A stretch of 10,156 bases of DNA from AP-16 sp036395835 (lineage in GTDB: Bacteria; Pseudomonadota; Alphaproteobacteria; Rhizobiales; Xanthobacteraceae): contig DASWCW010000299.1 in assembly GCA_036395835.1 (NCBI GenBank), positions 1 to 10,156 on the forward strand. The letters are read 5' to 3'. Of the stretch, positions 1 to 6,305 are shown in pieces. The notes under the pieces were generated by a model that was not told the origin of the DNA, did no database searches, and saw nothing but the letters and a program-made list of their open reading frames with translations. Every line of letters begins with the position of its first letter. Positions within the stretch are counted from its first letter, which is position 1. A program made the position numbers and the translations under genes.

Positions 1-447
1 CCCAGCATCGCCTTCGAATCGATCGACGGCCCGCCGCTTCCGATTTTCCAGAAACTGGTGGCCAATCTTTCGGCCGAGGCCGAGCAGCGGCAGATTCTCG
101 TGGTGTCCCGGGCCGGCCAGCCGGCCTATCGGGTGCGCGGCTATCTCGCCGCCCTGATGACCCACGGCAAAACCCACATCGGCTGGGTGTGGGACGTCTA
201 CGATGCGCAAAAGCACCGCGCGTTCCGCATCGCCGGCGAGGAGGTTTTCCCCGGCAAGGCCGCCGACGCCTGGGGGCTGCTCGACGACGAGATGCTCTCG
301 CGCATCGCGCGCACCAGCATGGATCGGCTGGTCGCATTCCTGGCCGCGCCCGACACCGCGGTCGCCGGCTTGCCGCCGCCTACCATTCCGCTAGCCTTCG
401 CCGGCATGCCGCCGCCCGCCCTCCCGGCGGCCTTCGCGCAGGAATGA
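1..447 (+). CDS. Hypothetical protein, 5'-truncated by window edge
   Basis: Frame 1 is open from the first base to TGA at 445-447, giving 148 residues with the N-terminus outside the window. A GTG at 58 could start a 129-residue product, but the coding frame continues upstream without a break, so the gene probably begins earlier. The visible part starts PSIAFESIDGPPLPIF, has a central stretch with VVSRAG, YRVRGYL and WVWDVYD, and ends in a Pro/Ala-rich tail with two similar PPP/PPPA segments. I recall similar sequences annotated as conserved hypothetical proteins or lipoproteins upstream of prs in Bradyrhizobium relatives. If so, a signal peptide or lipobox would be in the missing part. No catalytic motif is visible and no function is assigned. 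It lies 220 bp upstream of prs on the same strand. Confidence 0.7.
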   Translation, partial: PSIAFESIDGPPLPIFQKLVANLSAEAEQRQILVVSRAGQPAYRVRGYLAALMTHGKTHIGWVWDVYDAQKHRAFRIAGEEVFPGKAADAWGLLDDEMLSRIARTSMDRLVAFLAAPDTAVAGLPPPTIPLAFAGMPPPALPAAFAQE

Positions 448-667
448 TGCGTTTCATAAGTTGTATTTACGTTCAATCGGACAACCCAAAGCAGTTTCCG
501 TGCCAATTGAACTGTTGCAAGTTTCTGGAATCACAAGGGAATAGTTGATCTCCCATTGGGGTATTTTGGTAACGTCTTTTCGGCAAATGCCGGGGGACTC
601 GCGGGCGGCGATATTGCCGGCTTGCCGCCATCTTGTTATCACCGCCGCGCAAAACGAGGTGCGCGCG
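448..667 (+). other. AT-richer leader region upstream of prs
   Basis: This 220-bp gap separates the first gene from the chosen prs start. Roughly 448-580 is clearly less GC-rich than the genes on both sides, as expected for a promoter zone, but I could not pick a convincing -35/-10 pair. Closer to prs there are two small inverted repeats: CGGC/GCCG (581-584 with 589-592) and GGCGGC/GCCGCC (604-609 with 624-629, 14-nt loop). The frame of prs is open back to a TTG at 545, but the residues encoded there do not resemble Prs. Confidence 0.4.
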
Positions 668-1633
668 ATGCAGCGGTCGGTGGCGACCAATAACGGGGCG
701 ATCCGGCTGGTCGCCGGCAATTCCAATCGCGCGCTCTCCGAAGCCATCGCCGCCTATATCGAACGGCCGCTCGCCAAGGCGGTGGTGCGGCGGTTCGCCG
801 ACATGGAGATCTTCGTCGAGATCCAGGAGAACGTGCGCGGCGCCGACGTGTTCGTCCTGCAGTCGACCTCCTATCCGGCCAACGACCATTTGATGGAGCT
901 GCTGATCATCATCGATGCGCTGCGGCGCGCCTCGGCGCGGCGCGTCACCGCGGTGATCCCGTATTTCGGCTACGCCCGGCAGGACCGCAAAGTCGGGCCG
1001 CGCACGCCGATCTCGGCGAAGCTCGTCGCCAATCTCATCACCCGCGCCGGCGCCGACCGCATCATGACGCTCGATCTCCACGCCGGGCAGATCCAGGGGT
1101 TCTTCGACATACCGGCCGACAATCTCTACGCCTCGCCGGTGATGGTGCGCGACATCCGCGAGCGGTTCGATACGTCGAAGCTGATCATCGTTTCGCCCGA
1201 CGTCGGCGGCGTGGTGCGCGCGCGCGGCCTCGCCAAGCGCATCAACGCGCCGCTCGCCATCATCGACAAGCGCCGCGAGCGCGCCGGCGAATCCGAAGTG
1301 ATGAACGTGATCGGCGAGGTCGAGGCGCGCACCTGCATCCTGGTCGACGACATCATCGATTCCGGCGGCACGCTGATCAACGCCGCGGACGCGCTGTTGG
1401 AGCAGGGGGCGAGCGAGGTCTACGCCTACATCAGCCACGGCGTTCTGTCCGGCGGCGCGGTCGGCCGCATCACCGCCTCCGGGCTGAAGGAGCTCGTTAT
1501 CACCGATTCGATCCAGCCGACCGAGGCCGTGCGCGTCGCCCGCAACATCCGCGTGCTGTCGATCGCCTCGCTGATCGGCGAGGCCATCGGCCGCACCGCG
1601 ACCGAAGAATCGGTCTCCAGCCTGTTCGATTGA
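668..1633 (+). CDS. prs: Ribose-phosphate pyrophosphokinase (PRPP synthetase)
   Basis: The cytosolic enzyme transfers pyrophosphate from ATP to ribose 5-phosphate, making PRPP for purine, pyrimidine, histidine, tryptophan and NAD synthesis. From ATG 668 the product is 321 residues, close to the usual ~315. Visible family signatures are FADMEIFVEI (43-52), the flexible catalytic loop YARQDRK (102-108), LDLHAGQIQGFF (135-146), VSPDVGGVVRAR (175-186), the catalytic KRR (201-203) and the PRPP-binding loop VDDIIDSGGT (226-235). ATG 668 is preferred over the in-frame TTG at 545 because family members begin just before the IRLVAGNSN segment (12-20) and because GAGG lies at 656-659, 8 nt upstream. 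A hairpin 15 nt past the stop could end the transcript. All key residues are present, so it should be functional. Confidence 0.97.
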   Translation: MQRSVATNNGAIRLVAGNSNRALSEAIAAYIERPLAKAVVRRFADMEIFVEIQENVRGADVFVLQSTSYPANDHLMELLIIIDALRRASARRVTAVIPYFGYARQDRKVGPRTPISAKLVANLITRAGADRIMTLDLHAGQIQGFFDIPADNLYASPVMVRDIRERFDTSKLIIVSPDVGGVVRARGLAKRINAPLAIIDKRRERAGESEVMNVIGEVEARTCILVDDIIDSGGTLINAADALLEQGASEVYAYISHGVLSGGAVGRITASGLKELVITDSIQPTEAVRVARNIRVLSIASLIGEAIGRTATEESVSSLFD

Positions 1634-1648
1634 GGGGCGATTCCGTAG

Positions 1649-1685
1649 CCCGGATGAAGCGCCGCACGGCGGCGCGTAATCCGGG
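1649..1685. repeat. REP-like hairpin after prs, possible terminator
   Basis: CCCGGAT (1649-1655) pairs with ATCCGGG (1679-1685), and inside it GCGCCGC (1659-1665) pairs with GCGGCGC (1669-1675). A 3x3 internal loop (gaa/gta) separates the stems and the terminal loop is ACG. The TAGCCCGGAT...ATCCGGGA layout matches a short palindromic element that I know as dispersed in many proteobacterial genomes. It starts 15 nt after the prs stop codon, so it may also shape or end the prs transcript, although no T-run follows. Confidence 0.7.
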
Positions 1686-1700
1686 ATCGGCCACGGAGTT

Positions 1701-1748
1701 TGCCGATCGAGGTCCCCGCTTTCGCGGGGACGGCGGCCTGAGGCCGCC
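1701..1748. repeat. Dispersed hairpin repeat, copy 1
   Basis: The first 39 nt (1701-1739) recur at 1985-2023 with one mismatch (A1706 versus G1990). The core is a perfect hairpin, GTCCCCGC (1712-1719), loop TTTC, GCGGGGAC (1724-1731). A second perfect hairpin follows directly: GGCGGCC (1732-1738), loop TGA, GGCCGCC (1742-1748). Read in some frames the core gives VPAFAGT or VPAKAGT, a signature familiar from spurious ORFs over dispersed proteobacterial repeats. It is probably not translated. Confidence 0.8.
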
Positions 1749-1984
1749 GAGTCAAAATGCCGCAGATGCGCGCTGTGGACGGCGTCGGCCGCCGCATTGC
1801 CCGGATTGCGCGAATCCCCGATCAAATGGAGCGAACGCCTATAAGGCCGTGACTCGAAAGGTTATATTCAGTTGCCGAGTGATTCGTTTGGTCCCGGGGG
1901 GCCGGGGGGCCGGGTGCCGTAGTGTCGGTGGCGTCGAGCCGCGTGCGCTTCTCTGCAAAAACGTGAAAACGCCTAGGCGCAGTA
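1749..1984. other. Non-coding stretch between the two repeat copies
   Basis: I see no credible gene here. The stretch holds an AT-richer patch around 1838-1892 that includes TATATT at 1863-1868, a possible -10 without a matching -35. It also holds a weak inverted repeat ACTCG (1852-1856)/CGAGT (1876-1880), the G-rich tract listed separately, and the 10-bp palindrome CGCCTAGGCG (1970-1979). An open frame runs through 1630-2055 but is built largely from the repeats and overlaps the next gene, so it is not called. Confidence 0.4.
1893..1914 (+). repeat. G-rich tandem tract (CCGGGGGG twice)
   Basis: The + strand carries two runs of six G (1896-1901 and 1904-1909) followed by GGG (1912-1914), all separated by CC. 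This forms a short tandem CCGGGGGG repeat. Such a tract is unusual even in GC-rich non-coding DNA and could slip in replication or fold into a G-quadruplex-like structure. No protein-coding use is apparent. Confidence 0.6.
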
Positions 1985-2032
1985 TGCCGGTCGAGGTCCC
2001 CGCTTTCGCGGGGACGGCGGCCTTCGGCCACC
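1985..2032. repeat. Dispersed hairpin repeat, copy 2, at the next gene's leader
   Basis: This is the second copy of the 39-nt repeat (1985-2023, one mismatch from copy 1). The hairpin GTCCCCGC (1996-2003), loop TTTC, GCGGGGAC (2008-2015) is fully conserved. The downstream hairpin, GGCGGCC (2016-2022), TTC, GGCCACC (2026-2032), has one C.A mismatch. The element ends only 13 nt before the ATG at 2046, so any transcript starting upstream carries this structure beside the ribosome entry site. Confidence 0.8.
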
Positions 2033-2045
2033 GCGTGGGGACGGC

Positions 2046-2546
2046 ATGTCGCTGATCGACCTCTCCGGCGAGCGTCAGATCAATCCGGTCGACGTCGTCG
2101 AGCGCCTCGCCTCCGGCCACGACTGGTCGTTCGATCGCGCCGCCGACGACGAGATCACCATCTCGATCGCCGGACGCTGGAGCGATTATCACGTGTCGTT
2201 CACCTGGATGCACGAGATCGAGGCGCTGCATCTCGCCTGCGCGTTCGATCTCAAGGTGCCGGACCGCCGCAAGGTCGAGGTTCGGCAGTTGCTCTCCCAC
2301 ATCAATGAGCAATTGTGGGTCGGCCATTTCGACCTGTGGCCGGGCGAGAGCCTGGTGATGTTCCGCCACTCGCTGGTGCTCTCGGGCGGCGTCGAGGCTT
2401 CGGGCAAGCAATGCGAAGCGTTGCTCGAGGCGGCACTCGATGCCTGCGAGCGCTATTTCCAGGCGTTCCAGTTCGTGGTGTGGGCCGGCAAGGGCGCGCG
2501 CGAAGCCATGGATTCGGCCATGTTCGACACCTCGGGCGAGGCCTGA
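2046..2546 (+). CDS. YbjN domain-containing protein
   Basis: The 166-residue product resembles the YbjN family, small cytoplasmic proteins with a fold like type III secretion chaperones and no known enzymatic activity. Visible features are an acidic/aromatic N-terminal half (DWSFDRAADDEITISIAGRW, 26-45), a beta-rich middle with FTWMHEIEALHLACAFDL (52-69), and a helical C-terminal part with the KQCEALLEAALDACERYFQAF stretch (121-141). There is no signal peptide or membrane segment. Only a weak GGGGA (2037-2041) precedes the start. The gene sits 24 bp before proC on the same strand and is probably co-transcribed with it. YbjN-like genes next to proC are common in Hyphomicrobiales, but I know of no demonstrated link to proline synthesis. 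The family call is fairly secure; the role is unknown. Confidence 0.82.
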   Translation: MSLIDLSGERQINPVDVVERLASGHDWSFDRAADDEITISIAGRWSDYHVSFTWMHEIEALHLACAFDLKVPDRRKVEVRQLLSHINEQLWVGHFDLWPGESLVMFRHSLVLSGGVEASGKQCEALLEAALDACERYFQAFQFVVWAGKGAREAMDSAMFDTSGEA

Positions 2547-2570
2547 TACCTCCGGGCGACGGAGGCAAGC

Positions 2571-3416
2571 ATGGCTAGACCGACGGGGCCCGACCGCAAA
2601 CGCAAACTCGAGGATTTTTCCGGGACGCTGGTGCTGGTCGGCGCCGGAAAGATGGGCGGCGCCATGCTCGAAGGCTGGACCGCGCTCGGAATCGATCCCG
2701 CGAAAATCGTGGTGCTCGAGCCACAGCCGTCCCGCGAGGTGATGAAGCTCGCGGCCCGAGGGCTGCGGGTGAACCCCGCCGCGCCGACCGGGGAAGCGAG
2801 CGCGATCATCATCGCGGTCAAGCCGCAGGTTGCCGACGAAGTGGTCCCGACGCTCGCGCCCTGGGTCGGCCCGTCGAGCCTCGTCATCTCGATCATGGCG
2901 GGGCGGACGCTGCAGGGTCTCGAGCGCGCGCTGCCGCAGGCAGCGTGGATCCGAGCCATGCCGAATCTCCCGGCCGCCATCGGTCGCGGCATCACGGTCG
3001 CGGTCGCCGACGCGCGCGTGAGCGGCCCTCGGCGCGAGCTCGCCGCGCAGCTGCTCGGCGCGGTCGGCGCGGTCGAATGGGTCGAGGACGAAAGCGTGCT
3101 CGACGCCGTCACGGCGGTGTCGGGGTCGGGTCCGGCCTACGTATTCCTGCTCGCCGAAACACTGGCCGAGGCCGGCGCGGCCGCCGGCCTGCCGGCCGAG
3201 CTGGCCGCGCGCCTCGCGCGCGCGACGATCTGCGGTGCGGGAGCGCTGCTGGAAGGTTCCGCGCTCGATGCCGCCGCGCTGCGCCGGAACGTCACGTCTC
3301 CCGGCGGGACCACGGCCGCGGCGCTCGAAGTTCTGATGGGAGAACGGGGTTTGCGGCCGCTGCTCGAACGGGCGGTGATCGCCGCGACCCGGCGCTCGCG
3401 CGAGCTTGCGAGGTAG
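2571..3416 (+). CDS. proC: Pyrroline-5-carboxylate reductase
   Basis: This cytosolic enzyme catalyses the last step of proline synthesis, the NAD(P)H-dependent reduction of 1-pyrroline-5-carboxylate to L-proline. The 281-residue protein shows the Rossmann dinucleotide motif VGAGKMGGA (23-31), AVKPQ (82-86) and RAMPN (128-132). The C-terminal dimerisation and active-site domain follows, with SGSGPAY (184-190) and the family signature VTSPGGTTAAAL (241-252). The length is slightly above the usual ~270 because of a short charged N-terminal extension. The start at 2571 has a strong GGAGG at 2561-2565, 5 nt upstream. It follows the YbjN-like gene closely and precedes a TetR-type regulator by 79 bp. 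An imperfect inverted repeat (CGCCGC 3422-3427 / GCGGCG 3441-3446) lies just after the stop. Confidence 0.96.
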   Translation: MARPTGPDRKRKLEDFSGTLVLVGAGKMGGAMLEGWTALGIDPAKIVVLEPQPSREVMKLAARGLRVNPAAPTGEASAIIIAVKPQVADEVVPTLAPWVGPSSLVISIMAGRTLQGLERALPQAAWIRAMPNLPAAIGRGITVAVADARVSGPRRELAAQLLGAVGAVEWVEDESVLDAVTAVSGSGPAYVFLLAETLAEAGAAAGLPAELAARLARATICGAGALLEGSALDAAALRRNVTSPGGTTAAALEVLMGERGLRPLLERAVIAATRRSRELAR

Positions 3417-3495
3417 ATGGTCGCCGCCCCTTTGAAGCTTGCGGCGGACGCCGTAGACTCCGGAATGGACGGGTCCGAACCAGGGAGAGACCGCG

Positions 3496-4191
3496 ATGGC
3501 CCGCAAGCCGCAGCAGGCAAAGCCCGAGGGGACGAACCGCGAGAAGATCATGAGCGCCTTCATGGCGCTGCTGGCCGAACGGCGGATCGAGGAAATTTCG
3601 TTCGGCGATGTCGCCGCGAGCGCCGGATTGTCGCTGGCCGAATGCCGCGCCGAGTTCGGTTCGCTCATGGCCGTGCTCGCGGCCCAGGTGAAGGAGATCG
3701 ATCGCCAGGTGCTGGCGGGCGGAGATCCGGATCTTGCCGGCGAGCCGCCGCGCGAGCGGCTGTTCGACGTGCTGATGCGCCGGCTCGAAGTGCTCGCTCC
3801 GCACAAGGCGGCGATCCGCTCGCTCATGCGCTCGGCGCGGCGCAATCCCGGCCTGGCGATGGCGCTCAACCGCATGGCGATGCGCTCGCAGCAGTGGATG
3901 CTCACCGCGGCCGATATGGATGCGGCCGGCCTGCGCGGCATGCTGCGGGCGCAAGGCCTGGCGCTGCTCTACGCCTCGGTGCTGCGCACCTGGGTCGATG
4001 ACGAGGACCCCGGCCAGGCGCGCACCATGGCGGCGCTCGACCGCGAGCTGGCCCGCGGCGCCCGCTACGGCGCGCTGCTCGACGATGTTTGCGGGATCGC
4101 CTCGGTGCTGGCGCGCCTGCGGCCGGGCCGGCGCTGGCGCCGGCGCGACCGCGAGGAGCCCCGGCCGGGCGACGAGCCGGTCGCGGTGTGA
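3496..4191 (+). CDS. TetR-type regulator with COQ9-like C-terminal half
   Basis: The 231-residue protein has a basic leader, then a TetR-like helix-turn-helix region at about 14-60: REKIMSAFMALLAE, then FGDVAASAGLS, then a recognition-helix-like segment. The rest resembles the COQ9 C-terminal domain, with LFDVLMRRLEVLAPHKAAI (89-107), RSQQWMLTAAD (130-140), and LRTWVDDEDPGQARTMAALDREL (163-185). COQ9 itself has a TetR-like fold, binds lipid, and assists ubiquinone biosynthesis. The protein may therefore be a transcription factor or a COQ9 paralogue. The canonical Tyr/Phe pattern of a TetR recognition helix is weak (SLAECRAEFGS). The tail, from 209, is very rich in Arg and Pro. AGGGAGAG at 3482-3489 supports the ATG. 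It may share a transcript with proC. Confidence 0.78.
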   Translation: MARKPQQAKPEGTNREKIMSAFMALLAERRIEEISFGDVAASAGLSLAECRAEFGSLMAVLAAQVKEIDRQVLAGGDPDLAGEPPRERLFDVLMRRLEVLAPHKAAIRSLMRSARRNPGLAMALNRMAMRSQQWMLTAADMDAAGLRGMLRAQGLALLYASVLRTWVDDEDPGQARTMAALDRELARGARYGALLDDVCGIASVLARLRPGRRWRRRDREEPRPGDEPVAV

Positions 4192-4197
4192 GGGCGG

Positions 4198-5586
4198 CTA
4201 AACCGGTACCCGCACGGTCGCCCGCAACCCGCCTACCGGGCTGTCGCCGAGCACGATGTCACCGCCGTGCGAGCGGGCGATGTCGCGGGCAATCGCGAGA
4301 CCGAGGCCGGTGCCGCCTTCGTCCTGGTTGCGCGCATCGTCGAGCCGCAGGAACGGCTTGAACACCTCCTCGCGCATGCCGGCCGGAATCCCGGGGCCGT
4401 CGTCGTCCACCGTGATGGTCAGCCAGCGATGGTCGCGATGCCCGGTGATCGTGATCGAGCGCGCGAACCGCGCCGCATTGGATACGAGATTGGCGAGGCA
4501 GCGGCGGAACGCGGCGGGCCGCACGGTTACCAGCGGCTGGCCATGAAATACCGCGCTCGCGCGGTGACCGTGACGCTCGGCGTCGGTCTTGAGATCCTCC
4601 AGGAAGGCGGCCATGTCGGTCGGCGCCGATTGTTCTCCGGCGTCGCCGCGCGCGAAGGCCAGATACGCCTCGAGCATGCGCGCCATCTCGTCGACGTCGC
4701 GGCGCAGGGCATCGGCCTCGGGGCTGTCGTCGATCAAGGCAAGCTCGAGCTTGAAGCGGGTCAGAATCGTGCGCAGGTCGTGCGACACGCCGGCCAGCAT
4801 GGTGGTGCGCTGCTCGATGGTGCGCTCGACGCGGCGCTTCATTTCCAGGAAGGCGATGGCGGCGCGGCGCACCTCGCTCGCCCCGCGCGGACGGAAGCCC
4901 GGCACGTCGCGGCCCTTGCCGAACGCCTCGGCGGCGTCCGCGAGCATGAGAATCGGGCGGATCTGATTTCTCAGAAACAGGATGGCGACCGCGAGCAGGA
5001 CCAGCGAAGTGCCGACCATCCACAGCAGGAAAATGTGGGAATTGGAAGCGTAGGCGGCGTTGCGCTGGGCGAACACCCGCATCACGGTGTTGTCGAGCTG
5101 GATGCGGATCTCGACGATCGAGGAGCGCCCCACGGTGTCGATCCAGAACGGGCGTCCGATCTGCTGGCGGATCTGGCGGGAGAGCGCCTGGTCGAGCAGC
5201 GAGAAGAACGGCTTGGGCCCCGGCGGGGGCAGGTCGGTGCCGGGCAGGAAGTCGACGACGAGCCCCAGCCGTTGCTGGGCAATGCGCCGGATCGTGGGCC
5301 CGTCGGCATCCTGGGGATAACTCTTGTAGACGTCGATCACCGCGGCGATGTCCTGGGTCACCGCGGCCGAGAGCCGCCGCGTCACCGTGTTCCAATGCCG
5401 TTCCATGAACACGAAGGCCACGACCGACTGCAGGATCACCATCGGGGTGACGATGATCAGCAGCGAGCGGCCGTAGAGGCCCTTCGGCATGAAGCCCTTG
5501 AGCCACTGGCCGATGCGGTCATAGAGCTCGAAGACGCGGCTCGCCGCCGAGCGCAAGGTTCTCAGCCCGATGTCGAGCGTGGTCAT
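4198..5586 (-). CDS. Membrane sensor histidine kinase (EnvZ-like)
   Basis: This 462-residue two-component sensor probably pairs with the response regulator that it overlaps by ATGA. A first membrane helix (about 41-61) and a second (about 184-206) enclose a periplasmic sensor region of ~120 residues. A HAMP-like linker (207-260) follows, then the phosphoacceptor box GVSHDLRT (266-273) with His269. The catalytic domain carries the N box NLVSNAARF (366-374), DDDGPGIP (394-401) and GGTGLGLAI (424-432). The layout is that of EnvZ-type class I kinases. The residue five after the His is Ile (RTILTR) where most kinases have Pro (RTPLTR). I recall the same change in rhizobial relatives, so it is probably not damage. 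The signal sensed is unknown. Its stop codon lies 6 bp from that of the convergent TetR-type gene. Confidence 0.93.
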   Translation of the reverse strand: MTTLDIGLRTLRSAASRVFELYDRIGQWLKGFMPKGLYGRSLLIIVTPMVILQSVVAFVFMERHWNTVTRRLSAAVTQDIAAVIDVYKSYPQDADGPTIRRIAQQRLGLVVDFLPGTDLPPPGPKPFFSLLDQALSRQIRQQIGRPFWIDTVGRSSIVEIRIQLDNTVMRVFAQRNAAYASNSHIFLLWMVGTSLVLLAVAILFLRNQIRPILMLADAAEAFGKGRDVPGFRPRGASEVRRAAIAFLEMKRRVERTIEQRTTMLAGVSHDLRTILTRFKLELALIDDSPEADALRRDVDEMARMLEAYLAFARGDAGEQSAPTDMAAFLEDLKTDAERHGHRASAVFHGQPLVTVRPAAFRRCLANLVSNAARFARSITITGHRDHRWLTITVDDDGPGIPAGMREEVFKPFLRLDDARNQDEGGTGLGLAIARDIARSHGGDIVLGDSPVGGLRATVRVPV

Positions 5587-6287
5587 GGTGCGACCATCAG
5601 CCGGTAGCCGATGCCGCGCACGGTCTGCACGATCAGCGGATTGGCCGGATCGCGCTCGATCTTGCGGCGCAGGCGATTGACCTGCACGTCCACCGCGCGC
5701 TCGTTGATGCCGTGCCCGTTGCCGGCGAGCGCCAGGCGCGGCACGGTCTCGCCGGGTTTTACGGCCAGCGTGCGCAGCATTTCGCGCTCGCGGTCGGTCA
5801 GATGCACGACGTCCTCGCCGCGGCGCAGCTCACCGCGGCCGATGTGGAACACGAATTCGCCGAAACGCACCGATTCGATCGGCGGGCTCGCGGGGAGCTG
5901 CCGCTTGAGGATGTTGGCGATGCGCAGCAAGAGCTCGCGCGGCTCGAACGGCTTGGCAAGGTAATCGTCGGCGCCGAGCTCGAGCCCCTTGATGCGGTTC
6001 TCCGCTTCGTCGCGCGCGGTCAGCATCAGGATCGGCACGCTGGAGGCGACGCGGATGGCGCGGGCGAGATCGAACCCGGTCTCGCCCGGCATCATGACAT
6101 CGAGGATCAGGAGATCGAAGCTCAGCCCGCCGAGCTTGGCGCGCGCCTCTGCGGCGGTGTCCGCCGTCGTCACCCGATAGCCTTCGGCGGACAGGAAGCG
6201 AAGCAGCAGATCGCGGATCCGGCGATCGTCGTCGACGACCAACAGGTGCGAGGCCGCGTCGGACGGGGCGGAAAGCGCACGCACCAT
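5583..6287 (-). CDS. OmpR/PhoB-family response regulator (PetR-like)
   Basis: This 234-residue DNA-binding response regulator has a receiver domain (about 14-127) with the acidic pair Asp20/Asp21, the phosphoacceptor Asp63 in LILDVMMPG, Thr90 and Lys112 in AKPFEP. A winged-helix OmpR-type output domain follows, with HLTDREREMLRTL and the recognition/wing part RAVDVQVNRLRRKIERDP ending in VRGIGYRL. The start at 6287 has GAGGAG at 6296-6291, 3 nt upstream. Its TGA overlaps the ATG of the kinase, so the two are translationally coupled cognates by position. It lies 18 bp after a MarR-like gene. That pairing matches petP-petR of Rhodobacter capsulatus, where PetR is reported as needed for cytochrome bc1 expression and growth. 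Function here is inferred only. Confidence 0.95.
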   Translation of the reverse strand: MVRALSAPSDAASHLLVVDDDRRIRDLLLRFLSAEGYRVTTADTAAEARAKLGGLSFDLLILDVMMPGETGFDLARAIRVASSVPILMLTARDEAENRIKGLELGADDYLAKPFEPRELLLRIANILKRQLPASPPIESVRFGEFVFHIGRGELRRGEDVVHLTDREREMLRTLAVKPGETVPRLALAGNGHGINERAVDVQVNRLRRKIERDPANPLIVQTVRGIGYRLMVAP

Positions 6288-6305
6288 GATCTCCTCGACC
6301 CGCGT

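Noticed and set aside
545..667. In-frame TTG upstream extension of prs
   Set aside because: The residues encoded from 545 do not resemble Prs N-termini, while ATG 668 has GAGG 8 nt upstream and gives the usual length.
473..1825. 450-residue open frame antisense to prs
   Set aside because: It mirrors a well-supported gene; its composition (Asp/Arg/His/Gly-rich) is typical of antisense frames in GC-rich DNA.
1630..2055. Open frame across the prs-ybjN gap
   Set aside because: Its protein is largely translated repeat (VPAFAGT-type), it overlaps the next start, and it has no SD.
1839..3941. 700-residue minus-strand open frame over ybjN, proC and the TetR-type gene
   Set aside because: It spans three convincing plus-strand genes and has low-complexity Arg/His/Gly composition.
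4267..5607. 446-residue plus-strand open frame opposite the histidine kinase
   Set aside because: The kinase on the minus strand has all family motifs; the opposite frame has none and is rich in Gly/Arg/His/Asp.
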